Positions 25,343 to 34,120 of a DNA stretch of 64,000 bases are shown here, one piece after another. Where the stretch lies: positions 130,261 to 194,260 of the forward strand of contig NZ_OBDY01000005.1 of assembly GCF_900215205.1 (NCBI RefSeq). The letters are read 5' to 3'. The stretch comes from Paractinoplanes atraurantiacus. GTDB taxonomy: Bacteria; Actinomycetota; Actinomycetes; Mycobacteriales; Micromonosporaceae. The notes beneath the pieces were generated by a model that was given only the letters and a program-made list of their open reading frames with translations, searched no databases and was not told where the DNA came from. Every line of letters starts with the position of its first letter. Within the stretch, counting starts at the first letter, position 1. The position numbers and the translations under genes are program-made.

Positions 25343-26007
25343 GCGTCACCCCGTTGTCGTTCGCGAGCAACGGCGCCCTGGCCCGGCTGGAGATCATCCG
25401 GCCGGTGATCGCCGACGAGCGGGCCCGGCGGATCCCGCTGCGCTTCAACCCGACCGACTACAAGCTCAGCAAGAGCAACACCTTCGCCGAGATCACCATC
25501 CCCGGCCTGGAGGCGCCGCCCCTGCAATACGTGCGCGGCGGCAGCGAGACGTTGACCGTGCAGGCGCTCGTGGACACCTCGGACACCCTGACCAGCGTTC
25601 GTTCAACCTATGTGGACGCCGTACGCGGCCTGATGCGGCCCGACAGCAAGGAGCACGCCCCGCCGATCGTCCGCTTCGTCTGGGACGAGGCCGTGTTCAC
25701 CGGCGTCCTCGAGAAGCTCGACGTCAACTACGTGCTGTTCACCAAGGACGGGGTGCCGCTGCGCGCGCAGCTCGACCTGACGCTCAAGGAGTACCGCACG
25801 GCCGCGCAGCAGGTCGCCGACACCCCGCGCTCCTCGCCGACGGTCGAGAAGAGCTACGTGGTGCGGCGCGGCGACACCTGGCCCGGCATCGCGTTCGCCG
25901 TCTACCGCCGGGCCGACGTGTGGCGGCAGCTGGCCCTGGCCAACGGCATCAGCGATCCCCGCGACCTGCGCCCCGGGCTGGTCCTGACCGTGCCGAGGCT
26001 GCCGTGA
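25339..26007 (+). CDS. LysM-containing baseplate protein (Afp7-like)
   Basis: This is a 222-residue protein. An N-terminal domain (about 1-150, PLRFNPTDYKLSKSNTFAEI, TLTVQALVDTS) like T4 gp53-type adaptor proteins leads to a C-terminal LysM motif (about 172-222, YVVRRGDTWPGIAFAVYR..WRQLALANGI). It probably links the tube ring to the spike hub and baseplate. The GTG start overlaps the previous stop (GTGA). Confidence 0.9.
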   Translation: MSVTPLSFASNGALARLEIIRPVIADERARRIPLRFNPTDYKLSKSNTFAEITIPGLEAPPLQYVRGGSETLTVQALVDTSDTLTSVRSTYVDAVRGLMRPDSKEHAPPIVRFVWDEAVFTGVLEKLDVNYVLFTKDGVPLRAQLDLTLKEYRTAAQQVADTPRSSPTVEKSYVVRRGDTWPGIAFAVYRRADVWRQLALANGISDPRDLRPGLVLTVPRLP

Positions 26008-27173
26008 TCGCCGAGGAGGACCGGTACGCACCGGAATTCGCCGTGTTCATCGAGGGGCTCGAGGCCGACCCGACCACCAAGAACGACATCCTCGACATCA
26101 AGGTGCACCGCGACATCGACGAGATGTCCGGCTTCGACCTCGAACTGAACAACTGGGACGACGTACACCTGAAGTTCAAGCACAGCGACGCCAAGCAGTT
26201 CGGCCTCGGCTCCCGGGTGTCCGTGCGGATCGGCTACGCCGAGCAGCTGCTGACCGTCGCCACCGGCACGATCAGCACCCTGGCCCCCAAGTTCCCCGAC
26301 GGCGCCTCGCCGACCGTCTCGGTGAGCGGCGTCGACGGCATGCTGCGGCTCAAGGACAGCAAGCCGACCGCGGAAAGCGACAAGGTCTTCCTCAACATGC
26401 GGGACTGGGAGATCGCCGAGCGGATCGCCCAGCGCAACAAGCTGCGGATCGTGACGACCAAGGAGGGCCCGGTCCACGACCGCGTGGTGCAGAAGAACCA
26501 GGCCGACGCGCAGTTCCTGATGGAGCGGGCCAAGCGGCTCGACTTCGAGTGCTTCATCCTGCCCGACCCGTCGACCGGCGAGGAGGTCCTCTACTTCGTC
26601 AAACCCACCGACGGCCGCGACGGCCGGCCGATCCGGGTCTTCCGCCTCGCCTATCAGCCCGGTCTGACCACCGGGCCCACCGACACCCCGGCCGGGCTGG
26701 TGCCCAACCTGCTCGACTTCACCCCCACCCTGACGGTGTCCAAGCAGGTCAGCAAGCTCACCGTGCGCGGCTGGGACCCGCGGAACAAGGAGCCGATCGA
26801 GTTCACCGCCTCGGCCGAGAACCTGCCGGCCGGGCAGAACGCGGCCGACGGGCAGAGCGGGCCGCAGGCGGCCGAGACCGCGGCCGGCGGACGGCAGGAA
26901 GTGGTGGTCGACGCGCCGGTCACGAGCCGCGACGAGGCCCAGCGGCTGGCCATCGCGCTGCTGGCCGAGCGGTCGTACGAGTTCATCACCGCCACCGGCC
27001 GGGTGGCCGGGCTGCCCGAGCTGCGGCCCGGCGACAACCTGGAGATCTTCGGGCTGGGCCGCCGGTTCTCCGGCACCTACTACGTCAAACGGGTCGAGCA
27101 CACGCTGGGCAGCAACGGCTTCTTCACCACCTTCACCGGACGGCGGATCTTCCAGGGAGGCGACGAGTCGTGA
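26004..27173 (+). CDS. Spike hub protein (gpD/VgrG N-terminal-like)
   Basis: This 389-residue protein is of the phage late control gene D/VgrG hub type. It opens with APEFAVFIEGLEADPTTKND and has VSVRIGYAEQLLTVATGTI, MRDWEIAERIAQRNKLRI and AQFLMERAKRLDFECFI, the usual hub segments. It ends GTYYVKRVEHTLGSNGFFTTF. It would trimerise to join tube and spike. Serratia Afp8 carries hub and spike in one chain, but here they are separate genes coupled by GTGA. Confidence 0.92.
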   Translation: MIAEEDRYAPEFAVFIEGLEADPTTKNDILDIKVHRDIDEMSGFDLELNNWDDVHLKFKHSDAKQFGLGSRVSVRIGYAEQLLTVATGTISTLAPKFPDGASPTVSVSGVDGMLRLKDSKPTAESDKVFLNMRDWEIAERIAQRNKLRIVTTKEGPVHDRVVQKNQADAQFLMERAKRLDFECFILPDPSTGEEVLYFVKPTDGRDGRPIRVFRLAYQPGLTTGPTDTPAGLVPNLLDFTPTLTVSKQVSKLTVRGWDPRNKEPIEFTASAENLPAGQNAADGQSGPQAAETAAGGRQEVVVDAPVTSRDEAQRLAIALLAERSYEFITATGRVAGLPELRPGDNLEIFGLGRRFSGTYYVKRVEHTLGSNGFFTTFTGRRIFQGGDES

Positions 27174-27871
27174 GGGACATGCCGCGCGCGATGGCCACCG
27201 ACCGCCGCTACTACGGCGTGGTCGAGGGGCTCGTGGTCGAGAACACCGGCGACGACGAGGGCCGCATCAAGGTCAAGTTCCCGTGGCTGGACGGCCGCTC
27301 GGTCACCGACTGGTGCCGGATCAGCCAGCTCTACGCGGGCGACGGTTACGGCTCGCTGTTCGTGCCGGAGATCGACGACGAGGTGGTGGTCGCGTTCGTG
27401 CACGGGGACATGCGGTTCCCGATCATCCTGGGCGGGCTCTACAACGGCAAGGACAAGCCGCCGGTGGCGCCGGTCGACGGGCAGGACCAGAAGATCATCC
27501 GAACGCGGACAGGTCACCGGATCCTCTTCGACGACAAGACGGATCAGGCCGCCGTACGGGTCGTCTCAGCGGCCGGGCACACGATGGAGATGGACGACTC
27601 GGGCACCGCCATCCGGATCACCGCGGCCACCGGCGGCACGGTCACCGTCACCGCCGACGGCAGCATCACGCTCAAGGCGGCCAAGGTGACCGTCGACGCG
27701 AGCGCCATCGAGCTCGGCGCCGGCGCGAGCCACCCGGTCCCGTTCGGCGACGTCCTGCTCGCCGCGTTCAACGCACACACCCATGTGGTGCCGGGGGCCG
27801 GCACCTCGGCCACGCCGGTGCCGCCCCTGGTGGGCTCGGCGGCGCTCTCCACCAGGTCGAGGACGTCATGA
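27170..27871 (+). CDS. Spike protein, baseplate assembly gpV / VgrG OB-fold
   Basis: This is a protein of 233 residues. The OB-fold (about 12-90) reads GVVEGLVVENTGDDEGRIKVKFPWL...WCRISQLYAGDGYG and FIPE-like FVPEIDDEVVVAFVHGDMRFPIILGGLYNG. A repetitive beta-helix spike (ITAATGGTVTVTADGSITLKAA) and a final HTHVVPGAG segment follow. The GTG at 27170 is favoured by GGGAGG at 9 nt. No separate PAAR-tip gene was found in the operon. Confidence 0.92.
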   Translation: MRDMPRAMATDRRYYGVVEGLVVENTGDDEGRIKVKFPWLDGRSVTDWCRISQLYAGDGYGSLFVPEIDDEVVVAFVHGDMRFPIILGGLYNGKDKPPVAPVDGQDQKIIRTRTGHRILFDDKTDQAAVRVVSAAGHTMEMDDSGTAIRITAATGGTVTVTADGSITLKAAKVTVDASAIELGAGASHPVPFGDVLLAAFNAHTHVVPGAGTSATPVPPLVGSAALSTRSRTS

Positions 27872-28272
27872 TCGACGACTTCCTGGGCACCGGCTGGCGC
27901 TTCCCGATCCTGCCCGACGAGGCCGGCCGGCTCGGCTACGCCGAGGGTGAGCAGAGCATCGAGCACTGCCTGCGGGCGCTGCTGCTCACCGCGACCGGCG
28001 AGCGCGTGATGCGGCCCGACTTCGGCACCCGGGCCCAGGAGTCGGTGTTCGCGCCCGGCAGCTTGCAGAACCTGCGCGACCTGGAGCAGTCGATCGCCGA
28101 GGCGGTGCGGACGTACGAGCCGCGGGTCGAGGTCGACGGCGTCCGGGCCGAGGCCGACCCGGCCGGCGAGTCCCGGGTGACCGTGACGGTCTCGTACCGG
28201 ATCAGGCGCACCAACACCAAGACCAACCTGGTGTTCCCCTTCTACCTCGGCCTGAGCGGGAGCACGCCATGA
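27868..28272 (+). CDS. Baseplate wedge protein gp25 (GPW/Afp9-like)
   Basis: This 134-residue protein has the gp25 signature: FLGTGWRFPI near the start, SIEHCLRALLLTATGERVMRP, DFGTRAQESVF and the EPRVEVDGV strand. In all contractile tails gp25 anchors sheath to baseplate. Coupled by ATGA on both sides. Confidence 0.95.
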   Translation: MIDDFLGTGWRFPILPDEAGRLGYAEGEQSIEHCLRALLLTATGERVMRPDFGTRAQESVFAPGSLQNLRDLEQSIAEAVRTYEPRVEVDGVRAEADPAGESRVTVTVSYRIRRTNTKTNLVFPFYLGLSGSTP

Positions 28273-30143
28273 CCCTGCCCGCGCCGAAGCTGGACGACCT
28301 CACCTGGGCCGACATGATGACGGCCATCCGCCGCCGCATCCCGGCCGAGTCGGACGGCCGGTGGACGCTGCACGCACCGGTCGACCCGGGCGTCACGCTG
28401 CTCGAACTGTTCGCCTACCTGCTCGAGCAGCGGCTGTACTGGCTGGACCAGGCGCCGGACGAGCTGATCGTGGCGATCCTGCGGCTGCTGGGGCTCGACC
28501 CGCCGCGGCCGGCCCGGGCTGCCTCGACCGTGCTGGCGCTGACCGCCGACTGGCCGGGCACGCCGGTTCCGGTGATACCGGCCGGAACCGTGCTGTCGCG
28601 CGACCCGACGGCCACGATCCGGTTCAGCCTCGACTCCGACGTGGCGGTGTTCCCCCTGGACGGCGAGGCCGCCGACCTGCGGGGCGCGCCGGTGCTGGGC
28701 AGCGACGGACGTCCCGCCTCGGCCCGGTTCACGCTGCCGCTGGCCGGGAGCCTCGCGGCGCCGGGATGGCTCTCGCTGCTCGTCGAGCTCGACTCCGCGG
28801 TGCCCCCGTCGTGGTCGCCGGACGCCGTGGACGGCGTCGATCCGCCCGCCGAGCTGACCTGGTCCTGGTTCCGGCCGGAGGAAGACCGATCCGGCTCGTT
28901 CGAGGAGGTGGAGGACGGGACCGGCGGGCTGCGGCGCTCCGGGGTGGTGCGCCTGCGGCCGCCCGCGGACTGGTCCTCGGCCGACCGCGGGCTGCTGATC
29001 TCCACCCGGGCCGCGACGTTCGCGGCACCGCCACGGCTGCGCCGGATCGCGGTCAACGTGTCCACCGCTCACCACCGGGAGCGGCGGGCGGCGGACGGCA
29101 CCGAGCTGGCCGGGCAGATCGCGCAGTGGCTCCGGCTGCCGGGCCAGCGGCTCGTGCTGCCGGATGCGGCCGGCCGGCTGCTCGACGCGAAGCTGTCACT
29201 CGCCGGCGAGGACTGGCGGCCGGTGAACGACTTCGCCTTCGGCGCCTCCCGCGACCGGATCTTCCGGCTGGACCGGGCGGACGGGGCGCTGGTGTTCGGC
29301 GACGGGCTCACCGGCCGCGTCCCGCGCCCGGCCGACGACGTCGAGGTGTCCTACACGATCGGCGGCGGCCGGGACGGCAACGGCGGCCGGACGGACAACT
29401 GGCGCCCGGTACTTCCGCAGGAAGGCGCTTTGACGGGCGCGAATCTGGTCGAGGCGCGGGGCGGGACCGACCCGGAGACGGTCGCTCAGGCGCGGGAACG
29501 CGCGGCCGGAGCGCTCGGCGAGGTGACCCGTGCGGTCACCGCCGAGGACTACGTCACCCTGGCCACGACCACCCCGGGCGTGGACGTCGGCCGGGCCTAC
29601 GCGTCGGTGGGCGAGCACCCGGGCTTCCCCTGCACACCGGTTCCCGGCGCCGTCACCGTCCACATCGTTCCGTCGGTGCCCCCGGACCTCGGCGCGGCGC
29701 CCCAACCGGACCCGGGAATGCTGTGCGCGGTCGCCGCCCGGCTCGAAGTAGCGCGGCTGCTGACGGCCGAGGTGTTCGTCCAGGCCCCGTCGTACCGGGC
29801 CGTCAAGCTGCGGGTCGACGTGTCCGGGCGGCCGGCCGACCGCGCCCGCGTGTCGGCCCTGGCCGGCGCGGCCCTGCACCGCTATCTGGACCCGCTGGCC
29901 GGCGGGGACGACGGGACCGGATGGCCGTTCGGCGAGGCGCTGCGCCCCTCCGCCCTGCTGCAGGCCGTGCAGCAGGCGCTCGGCGACCTGGCCGACGTCG
30001 CGGCCGTCGCCATCGGCCTCGACGGCGCCGAACCGGCCGAGACCTGCCGGGACGTGGCGCTGAAGGCCGGCGACCTCCCCACGCTGCGGGAGGTCCGGAT
30101 CCGCGTCGTGCCCGCGGCCGAACCGGGAGAGGGACTGACATGA
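28269..30143 (+). CDS. Baseplate wedge protein, gp6/gpJ-like (Afp11-like)
   Basis: This putative baseplate assembly protein has 624 residues. It begins with the helical DVGVTLLELFAYL-type motif (PVDPGVTLLELFAYLLEQRLYWLDQ) and has a core GDGLTGRVPRPADDVEVSYTIGGGRDGN, which is typical of baseplate J-like proteins. It ends with a domain PLAGGDDGTGWPFGEALRPSALLQAVQQ. It forms the wedge ring with the next protein. Coupled by ATGA on both sides. Confidence 0.92.
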   Translation: MTLPAPKLDDLTWADMMTAIRRRIPAESDGRWTLHAPVDPGVTLLELFAYLLEQRLYWLDQAPDELIVAILRLLGLDPPRPARAASTVLALTADWPGTPVPVIPAGTVLSRDPTATIRFSLDSDVAVFPLDGEAADLRGAPVLGSDGRPASARFTLPLAGSLAAPGWLSLLVELDSAVPPSWSPDAVDGVDPPAELTWSWFRPEEDRSGSFEEVEDGTGGLRRSGVVRLRPPADWSSADRGLLISTRAATFAAPPRLRRIAVNVSTAHHRERRAADGTELAGQIAQWLRLPGQRLVLPDAAGRLLDAKLSLAGEDWRPVNDFAFGASRDRIFRLDRADGALVFGDGLTGRVPRPADDVEVSYTIGGGRDGNGGRTDNWRPVLPQEGALTGANLVEARGGTDPETVAQARERAAGALGEVTRAVTAEDYVTLATTTPGVDVGRAYASVGEHPGFPCTPVPGAVTVHIVPSVPPDLGAAPQPDPGMLCAVAARLEVARLLTAEVFVQAPSYRAVKLRVDVSGRPADRARVSALAGAALHRYLDPLAGGDDGTGWPFGEALRPSALLQAVQQALGDLADVAAVAIGLDGAEPAETCRDVALKAGDLPTLREVRIRVVPAAEPGEGLT

Positions 30144-32164
30144 GCGAGCGCATCGGCGATGTGTGGTGGGCGCCCGGCTCCCCCGAGCGGGGGCGGATGG
30201 TTCCGGGCCCCGGGCCGACCGGGGAGCAGCCCGAACTGGTCGACGCGACCCAGGAGGCGGTCCGCGCCGCCGTCCGCGATCGCGTACCCGGATACACCCC
30301 GGACTGGACCGATCCGGACCGCCAGGACGCCGGCGTGGCGCTCGTCCGCCTGTTCGGCACGCAGACCGAGCCGGTGCTCGCCCGGGTCAACCGGCTGCCG
30401 GAGAAGATCCTGGCCGAGCACCTGAGCACCGCGGGTGTGCGGCGGCGGCCGGCCACCGTGGCCACCGCGCTGCTGGAGTTCACCGTGAACCGGGCCGACG
30501 GCGCGTCGGTGCTCCTCGCGGCCGGCGTACAGACCTCCGCGTCCACCCCCGACGGCCAGGTGATCTACGAGACCGACCACGACCTGTACGCGACACCGGC
30601 CACCCTGCGGACGATCGCCACGGCCCGGGCCGGAACGCTGGAGACAGTCCCGCCCGGCCGCCCGTTCCCGCCCTTCGGCCGCGACCCGCAACCGGGCAGC
30701 GCGCTGTGGCTCGGCCTGGCCGGCACCGCGAATCCGTACCCCTGTCTGTCCCTGGGCTTCGTGATCGACGCGCCGGCGCCGGCACCGGTCACCTCGGGCG
30801 GCACCACCACGTTGCCGCTCCCGCCCGCGCCTCTGCTGCGCTGGGACGTGCTCGACGGCGGCCGGTTCGTCCCGGCCGAGGTGATGCGCGACGACACCGG
30901 CGGGCTGCGCCGCACCGGCACCGTGCAACTGCGGCTGCCGCCGGCGTGGGCGCCGGCCGCCCGGTCCGGGCCGCCGCTGCGCTGGCTGCGGGTGCTGGTC
31001 GTGCAGGGCACCTTCGCCACGGCGCCGCCGCTGGTGTCCGGACTGCGGCTGAACATGGTGTCCGCGACGGCGGCCCGCACCGTCCTCGACGAACCGCCCG
31101 AACCCCTGCACGACCCGGCCGACCCGGCGACCGGACGCCGGTTCCGGCTCAGCCAGGTGCCGATCCTCGCCGGCAGCCTCGTCATCGACGTCGACGACCC
31201 GGCGGCCGACCTGTTCGGCACCGCCGCCGGCTCGGACCAGCCGTGGCGGGAAGTGGAGAGCCTCGCCGGGTACGGCCCGGACGACCGGGTGTTCGTGGTG
31301 GACCACGCGACCGGTGTGCTGACGTTCGGCGACGGCGTCAACGGCGTGGCCGTGCCGCCGGGCTTCCGCACCGTGCGGGCCGAGCGGTACCGGGTCGGTG
31401 GCGGGACCGCCGGCGCCGTGCCGGCCGGCGCGATCACGACCGTGGTGACCGCGCTGCCGTCGGTCACCGGCGTCAGCAACCCCTTCCCGGCGACCGGCGG
31501 CTCGGACGCCGAACCCGACGGCGACGTGATGCGCCGGGGCGTGGCCGAGCTGCGCTCGCGGGGCCGGGCGGTGGCGCCGGCCGATTACGGCCTGCTGGCG
31601 CTCCGCGCTCCGGGCGCCTCGGTGGCCCGCGCCCACGGCGTTCCCGGCCTGCATCCCGAGCTGCGCGGCCGGCCCCTGCCCGGCGTGGTGGGAGTGCTGG
31701 TGGTGCCACCGGCCGACGACTCCGGACAGCCGCCGGTGCCCACCTCCGAGACCCTGCGGGCGGTGGCCGACCACCTCACCGGCGAGGTCGCGCCGGCCGG
31801 GATCACCGTGGTCACCGGCCCGGTCCGGTTCCAGCGGATAGCGGTGGAGGCCCGGCTCACCCTCGACCCGGGCCAGGACCGGGCCGGGGTGCTCGCCCGG
31901 GCCGCGGACGCGGTCACCACCTATCTGGACCCGATCGTGGGCGGCGAGAACGGCGCCGGCTGGCCGTTCGGCGGCGCGGTGCGGCACGCCCCGCTGGTCC
32001 GCCGGCTCCTGTCGGTCGACGGGGTCCGCGCGGTGTCCGGCCTGTCGCTGACCGTCGACGGGCGCCGGCTGCCGGCCTGCACCGACCACGCGATCCCGCG
32101 CGACGACCTGGTCTGGCCGGAACGCCCGCTGCTGATCCCGGCCGGGGAAGGAGCCCGGCCATGA
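30140..32164 (+). CDS. Second gp6/gpJ-like baseplate protein (Afp12-like)
   Basis: This 674-residue paralogue of the preceding gene product has DPDRQDAGVALVRLFGTQTEPVLARVNRLPEK near the N-terminus, FGDGVNGVAVPPGFRTVRAERYRVGGGTAG in the core and PIVGGENGAGWPFGGAVRHAPLVRRL in the C-terminal domain. The matching C-terminal WPFG blocks show that the two genes arose by duplication. In T4-like wedges two gp6-type chains pair with gp7; here this likely gives the heterodimer. Confidence 0.92.
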   Translation: MSERIGDVWWAPGSPERGRMVPGPGPTGEQPELVDATQEAVRAAVRDRVPGYTPDWTDPDRQDAGVALVRLFGTQTEPVLARVNRLPEKILAEHLSTAGVRRRPATVATALLEFTVNRADGASVLLAAGVQTSASTPDGQVIYETDHDLYATPATLRTIATARAGTLETVPPGRPFPPFGRDPQPGSALWLGLAGTANPYPCLSLGFVIDAPAPAPVTSGGTTTLPLPPAPLLRWDVLDGGRFVPAEVMRDDTGGLRRTGTVQLRLPPAWAPAARSGPPLRWLRVLVVQGTFATAPPLVSGLRLNMVSATAARTVLDEPPEPLHDPADPATGRRFRLSQVPILAGSLVIDVDDPAADLFGTAAGSDQPWREVESLAGYGPDDRVFVVDHATGVLTFGDGVNGVAVPPGFRTVRAERYRVGGGTAGAVPAGAITTVVTALPSVTGVSNPFPATGGSDAEPDGDVMRRGVAELRSRGRAVAPADYGLLALRAPGASVARAHGVPGLHPELRGRPLPGVVGVLVVPPADDSGQPPVPTSETLRAVADHLTGEVAPAGITVVTGPVRFQRIAVEARLTLDPGQDRAGVLARAADAVTTYLDPIVGGENGAGWPFGGAVRHAPLVRRLLSVDGVRAVSGLSLTVDGRRLPACTDHAIPRDDLVWPERPLLIPAGEGARP

Positions 32165-34104
32165 CGTGCGTGACCACCGTGCCGACGTTCCGCCTGCTCG
32201 ACGACCTGGTCGGCTGGGACGAGGACGTGGTGGCCGATCTGGTCGGCTTCACCGGCGCGGCGGGCGTCCGGCTCGCCCACACCGGCACCACACCGGACGG
32301 GCCGACCCGGGCCGAGCTGCTGCCGTGGTTCCCCGACCCGCGCCTGGCCCCCGGCTGCCGGCCCTGCGCGTGGTACCTCATCTCCGGCGACCGCCTACTG
32401 CGCCGCGACACGAGCAGCGGCGGCCGGCCTTTGCCTCGTGACGCGAGCGCCGGCGGCTGGCAGCCCGTGTGGCCGGAGCACTGCGACCCGCGAGTGCTGC
32501 GGGCGCCGGCCGCGGTAGCCGCGCGCGGTCACCGCCTCGCCGTAGCTGACTCCGGCCGGGTCCTGGTCTGGCGCAACGAGGGCGACCGGCTGATCGCGGT
32601 GATCCCGGATCCGGGCGTCGCCATCGCACTCGCGGCCGACGACCAGGTGCTCGTGGCTGACGGAGACGTACTGCGGCGGTACGGCCCGGACGGGTGCCTT
32701 CAAGAGACCATCTCGCCCGGCGTCGAGGGCACCATCATCGGCATACGCACGGGCCCCGGCGCTCTGATCTGGCTGCTCACCGAGGACCAGGGCCGGTGCC
32801 GGATCTACCGCGGCCGCCGCCGTTTCCGGCCGGCCGACCTGGCCGAGCTGGCCGCCGCGCTGCCGCCGAGCTCACTCGTCAGCGCCGACGACACCGGTTT
32901 CTGCCTGCTCGAGCCGGGCCCCGACGGCGACATGACCACCTGCTGGACCTGGGCCGGCGAGCCACGGCCGGAGCCACCGCCGGCCACCGGCCGCTACGCC
33001 GCCGAGGGCACGTTCACCACCACGCTCATCGACTCCGGCATCTCCCGCTGCCGCTGGCATCGCGTCCGGATCGACGTGACACTGCCGGCGGACACGGCCG
33101 TGTCGGTGTCGATAGTGGTCTCCGAGGACGGCCGGTTCGCCGACACCGACTGGCAGACCGCCCCGCCGGGCGTCACCGATTTCCTCGTCGACCAGCCGCC
33201 CGGGCGGTACCTCACCGTGCGGGTGCGGCTGTCCGGCGACACGTCGGCCACCCCGGTACTGCACCGGATCCGCCTCGACTTCCCCCGCGCGACCAGCGCT
33301 GACCTGCTGCCCGCGGCCTTCCGGCAGGACCCGGCCGCGGACGACTTCACCGAGCGTTTCCTGTCGCTGTTCGACGCGAGCCTCGGCGAGATCGACCGGG
33401 TCATCGAGCGGTACACCGCCCTGCTCGACCCGGCCGGGGTTCCTGATCAGGCGCTGCCCTGGCTCGCCGGGCTGCTGGGCCTGTCGTTCGAGGCCGGCTG
33501 GGACTCGGACCTGAGGCGGGCCCTGATCGCCGCCGCGCCGGAGCTCTACCGCCGCCGCGGCACGCCGTGGGCCTTGGCCGAGGCGATCCGGCTCGTCTTC
33601 GGGGTCACCCCGGTGATCGACGAGCTGGCCGACGACCGTCACTGGGCCCAGGTCGGCGCGGGCGCTCGCGGCCTCGGCGCGGTCCGGCTTTTCAGCCGGT
33701 CCTCGTCCCGGTTCCGGCTCGACGGGTCGGCGCTGGGTGCGGCGCCGCTGCGATCGTTCGGCGACCCGGAGACCGATCCCCTCACCGAGCACGCCCACCG
33801 GTTCCGCGTGCTGCTGCCGAACGGCACGGCCGAGCTCGGCGCCGTACGGCGGCTGGTCGACCAGCAGGCGCCCGCGCACACGCGCGGATCGGTCCGCCTC
33901 GGCGAGACCGGATTCGTGGTCGGCAGCCGGTCCACGGTCGGCGTCGACACCGCCTTCGTCCCCTTGCCGCCACCCGTGCTCGGCGGCGCCCACCCGCTTC
34001 GCCTCAATCACGACGGAGTCCTTCGTCCCGGCCCACGGGGAGCACGCCACGGTCTGCGGATCGGCGAGGTCTCCGCGGTCGGAATCCACACGCAGGTGTC
34101 TTGA
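32161..34104 (+). CDS. gpI-like phage tail protein with N-terminal propeller-like domain
   Basis: This is a protein of 647 residues. The C-terminal 250 residues match the phage tail protein I/TIGR02242 type: FLSLFDASLGEIDRVIERYTALLDPAG, LPWLAGLLGLSFEAGWD and APELYRRRGTPWALAEAIRLVFGV. The N-terminal 330 residues have repeated short strands (AVADSGRVLVWRN, VLVADGDVLRRYGPDG, LIWLLTEDQGRCRIYRG), which suggests a beta-propeller. It probably tops the baseplate wedge. It is coupled to the gp6-like gene by ATGA and ends 16 bp before the next gene. Confidence 0.85.
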   Translation: MTCVTTVPTFRLLDDLVGWDEDVVADLVGFTGAAGVRLAHTGTTPDGPTRAELLPWFPDPRLAPGCRPCAWYLISGDRLLRRDTSSGGRPLPRDASAGGWQPVWPEHCDPRVLRAPAAVAARGHRLAVADSGRVLVWRNEGDRLIAVIPDPGVAIALAADDQVLVADGDVLRRYGPDGCLQETISPGVEGTIIGIRTGPGALIWLLTEDQGRCRIYRGRRRFRPADLAELAAALPPSSLVSADDTGFCLLEPGPDGDMTTCWTWAGEPRPEPPPATGRYAAEGTFTTTLIDSGISRCRWHRVRIDVTLPADTAVSVSIVVSEDGRFADTDWQTAPPGVTDFLVDQPPGRYLTVRVRLSGDTSATPVLHRIRLDFPRATSADLLPAAFRQDPAADDFTERFLSLFDASLGEIDRVIERYTALLDPAGVPDQALPWLAGLLGLSFEAGWDSDLRRALIAAAPELYRRRGTPWALAEAIRLVFGVTPVIDELADDRHWAQVGAGARGLGAVRLFSRSSSRFRLDGSALGAAPLRSFGDPETDPLTEHAHRFRVLLPNGTAELGAVRRLVDQQAPAHTRGSVRLGETGFVVGSRSTVGVDTAFVPLPPPVLGGAHPLRLNHDGVLRPGPRGARHGLRIGEVSAVGIHTQVS

Positions 34105-34120
34105 AAGGACAGGAAGGAAA

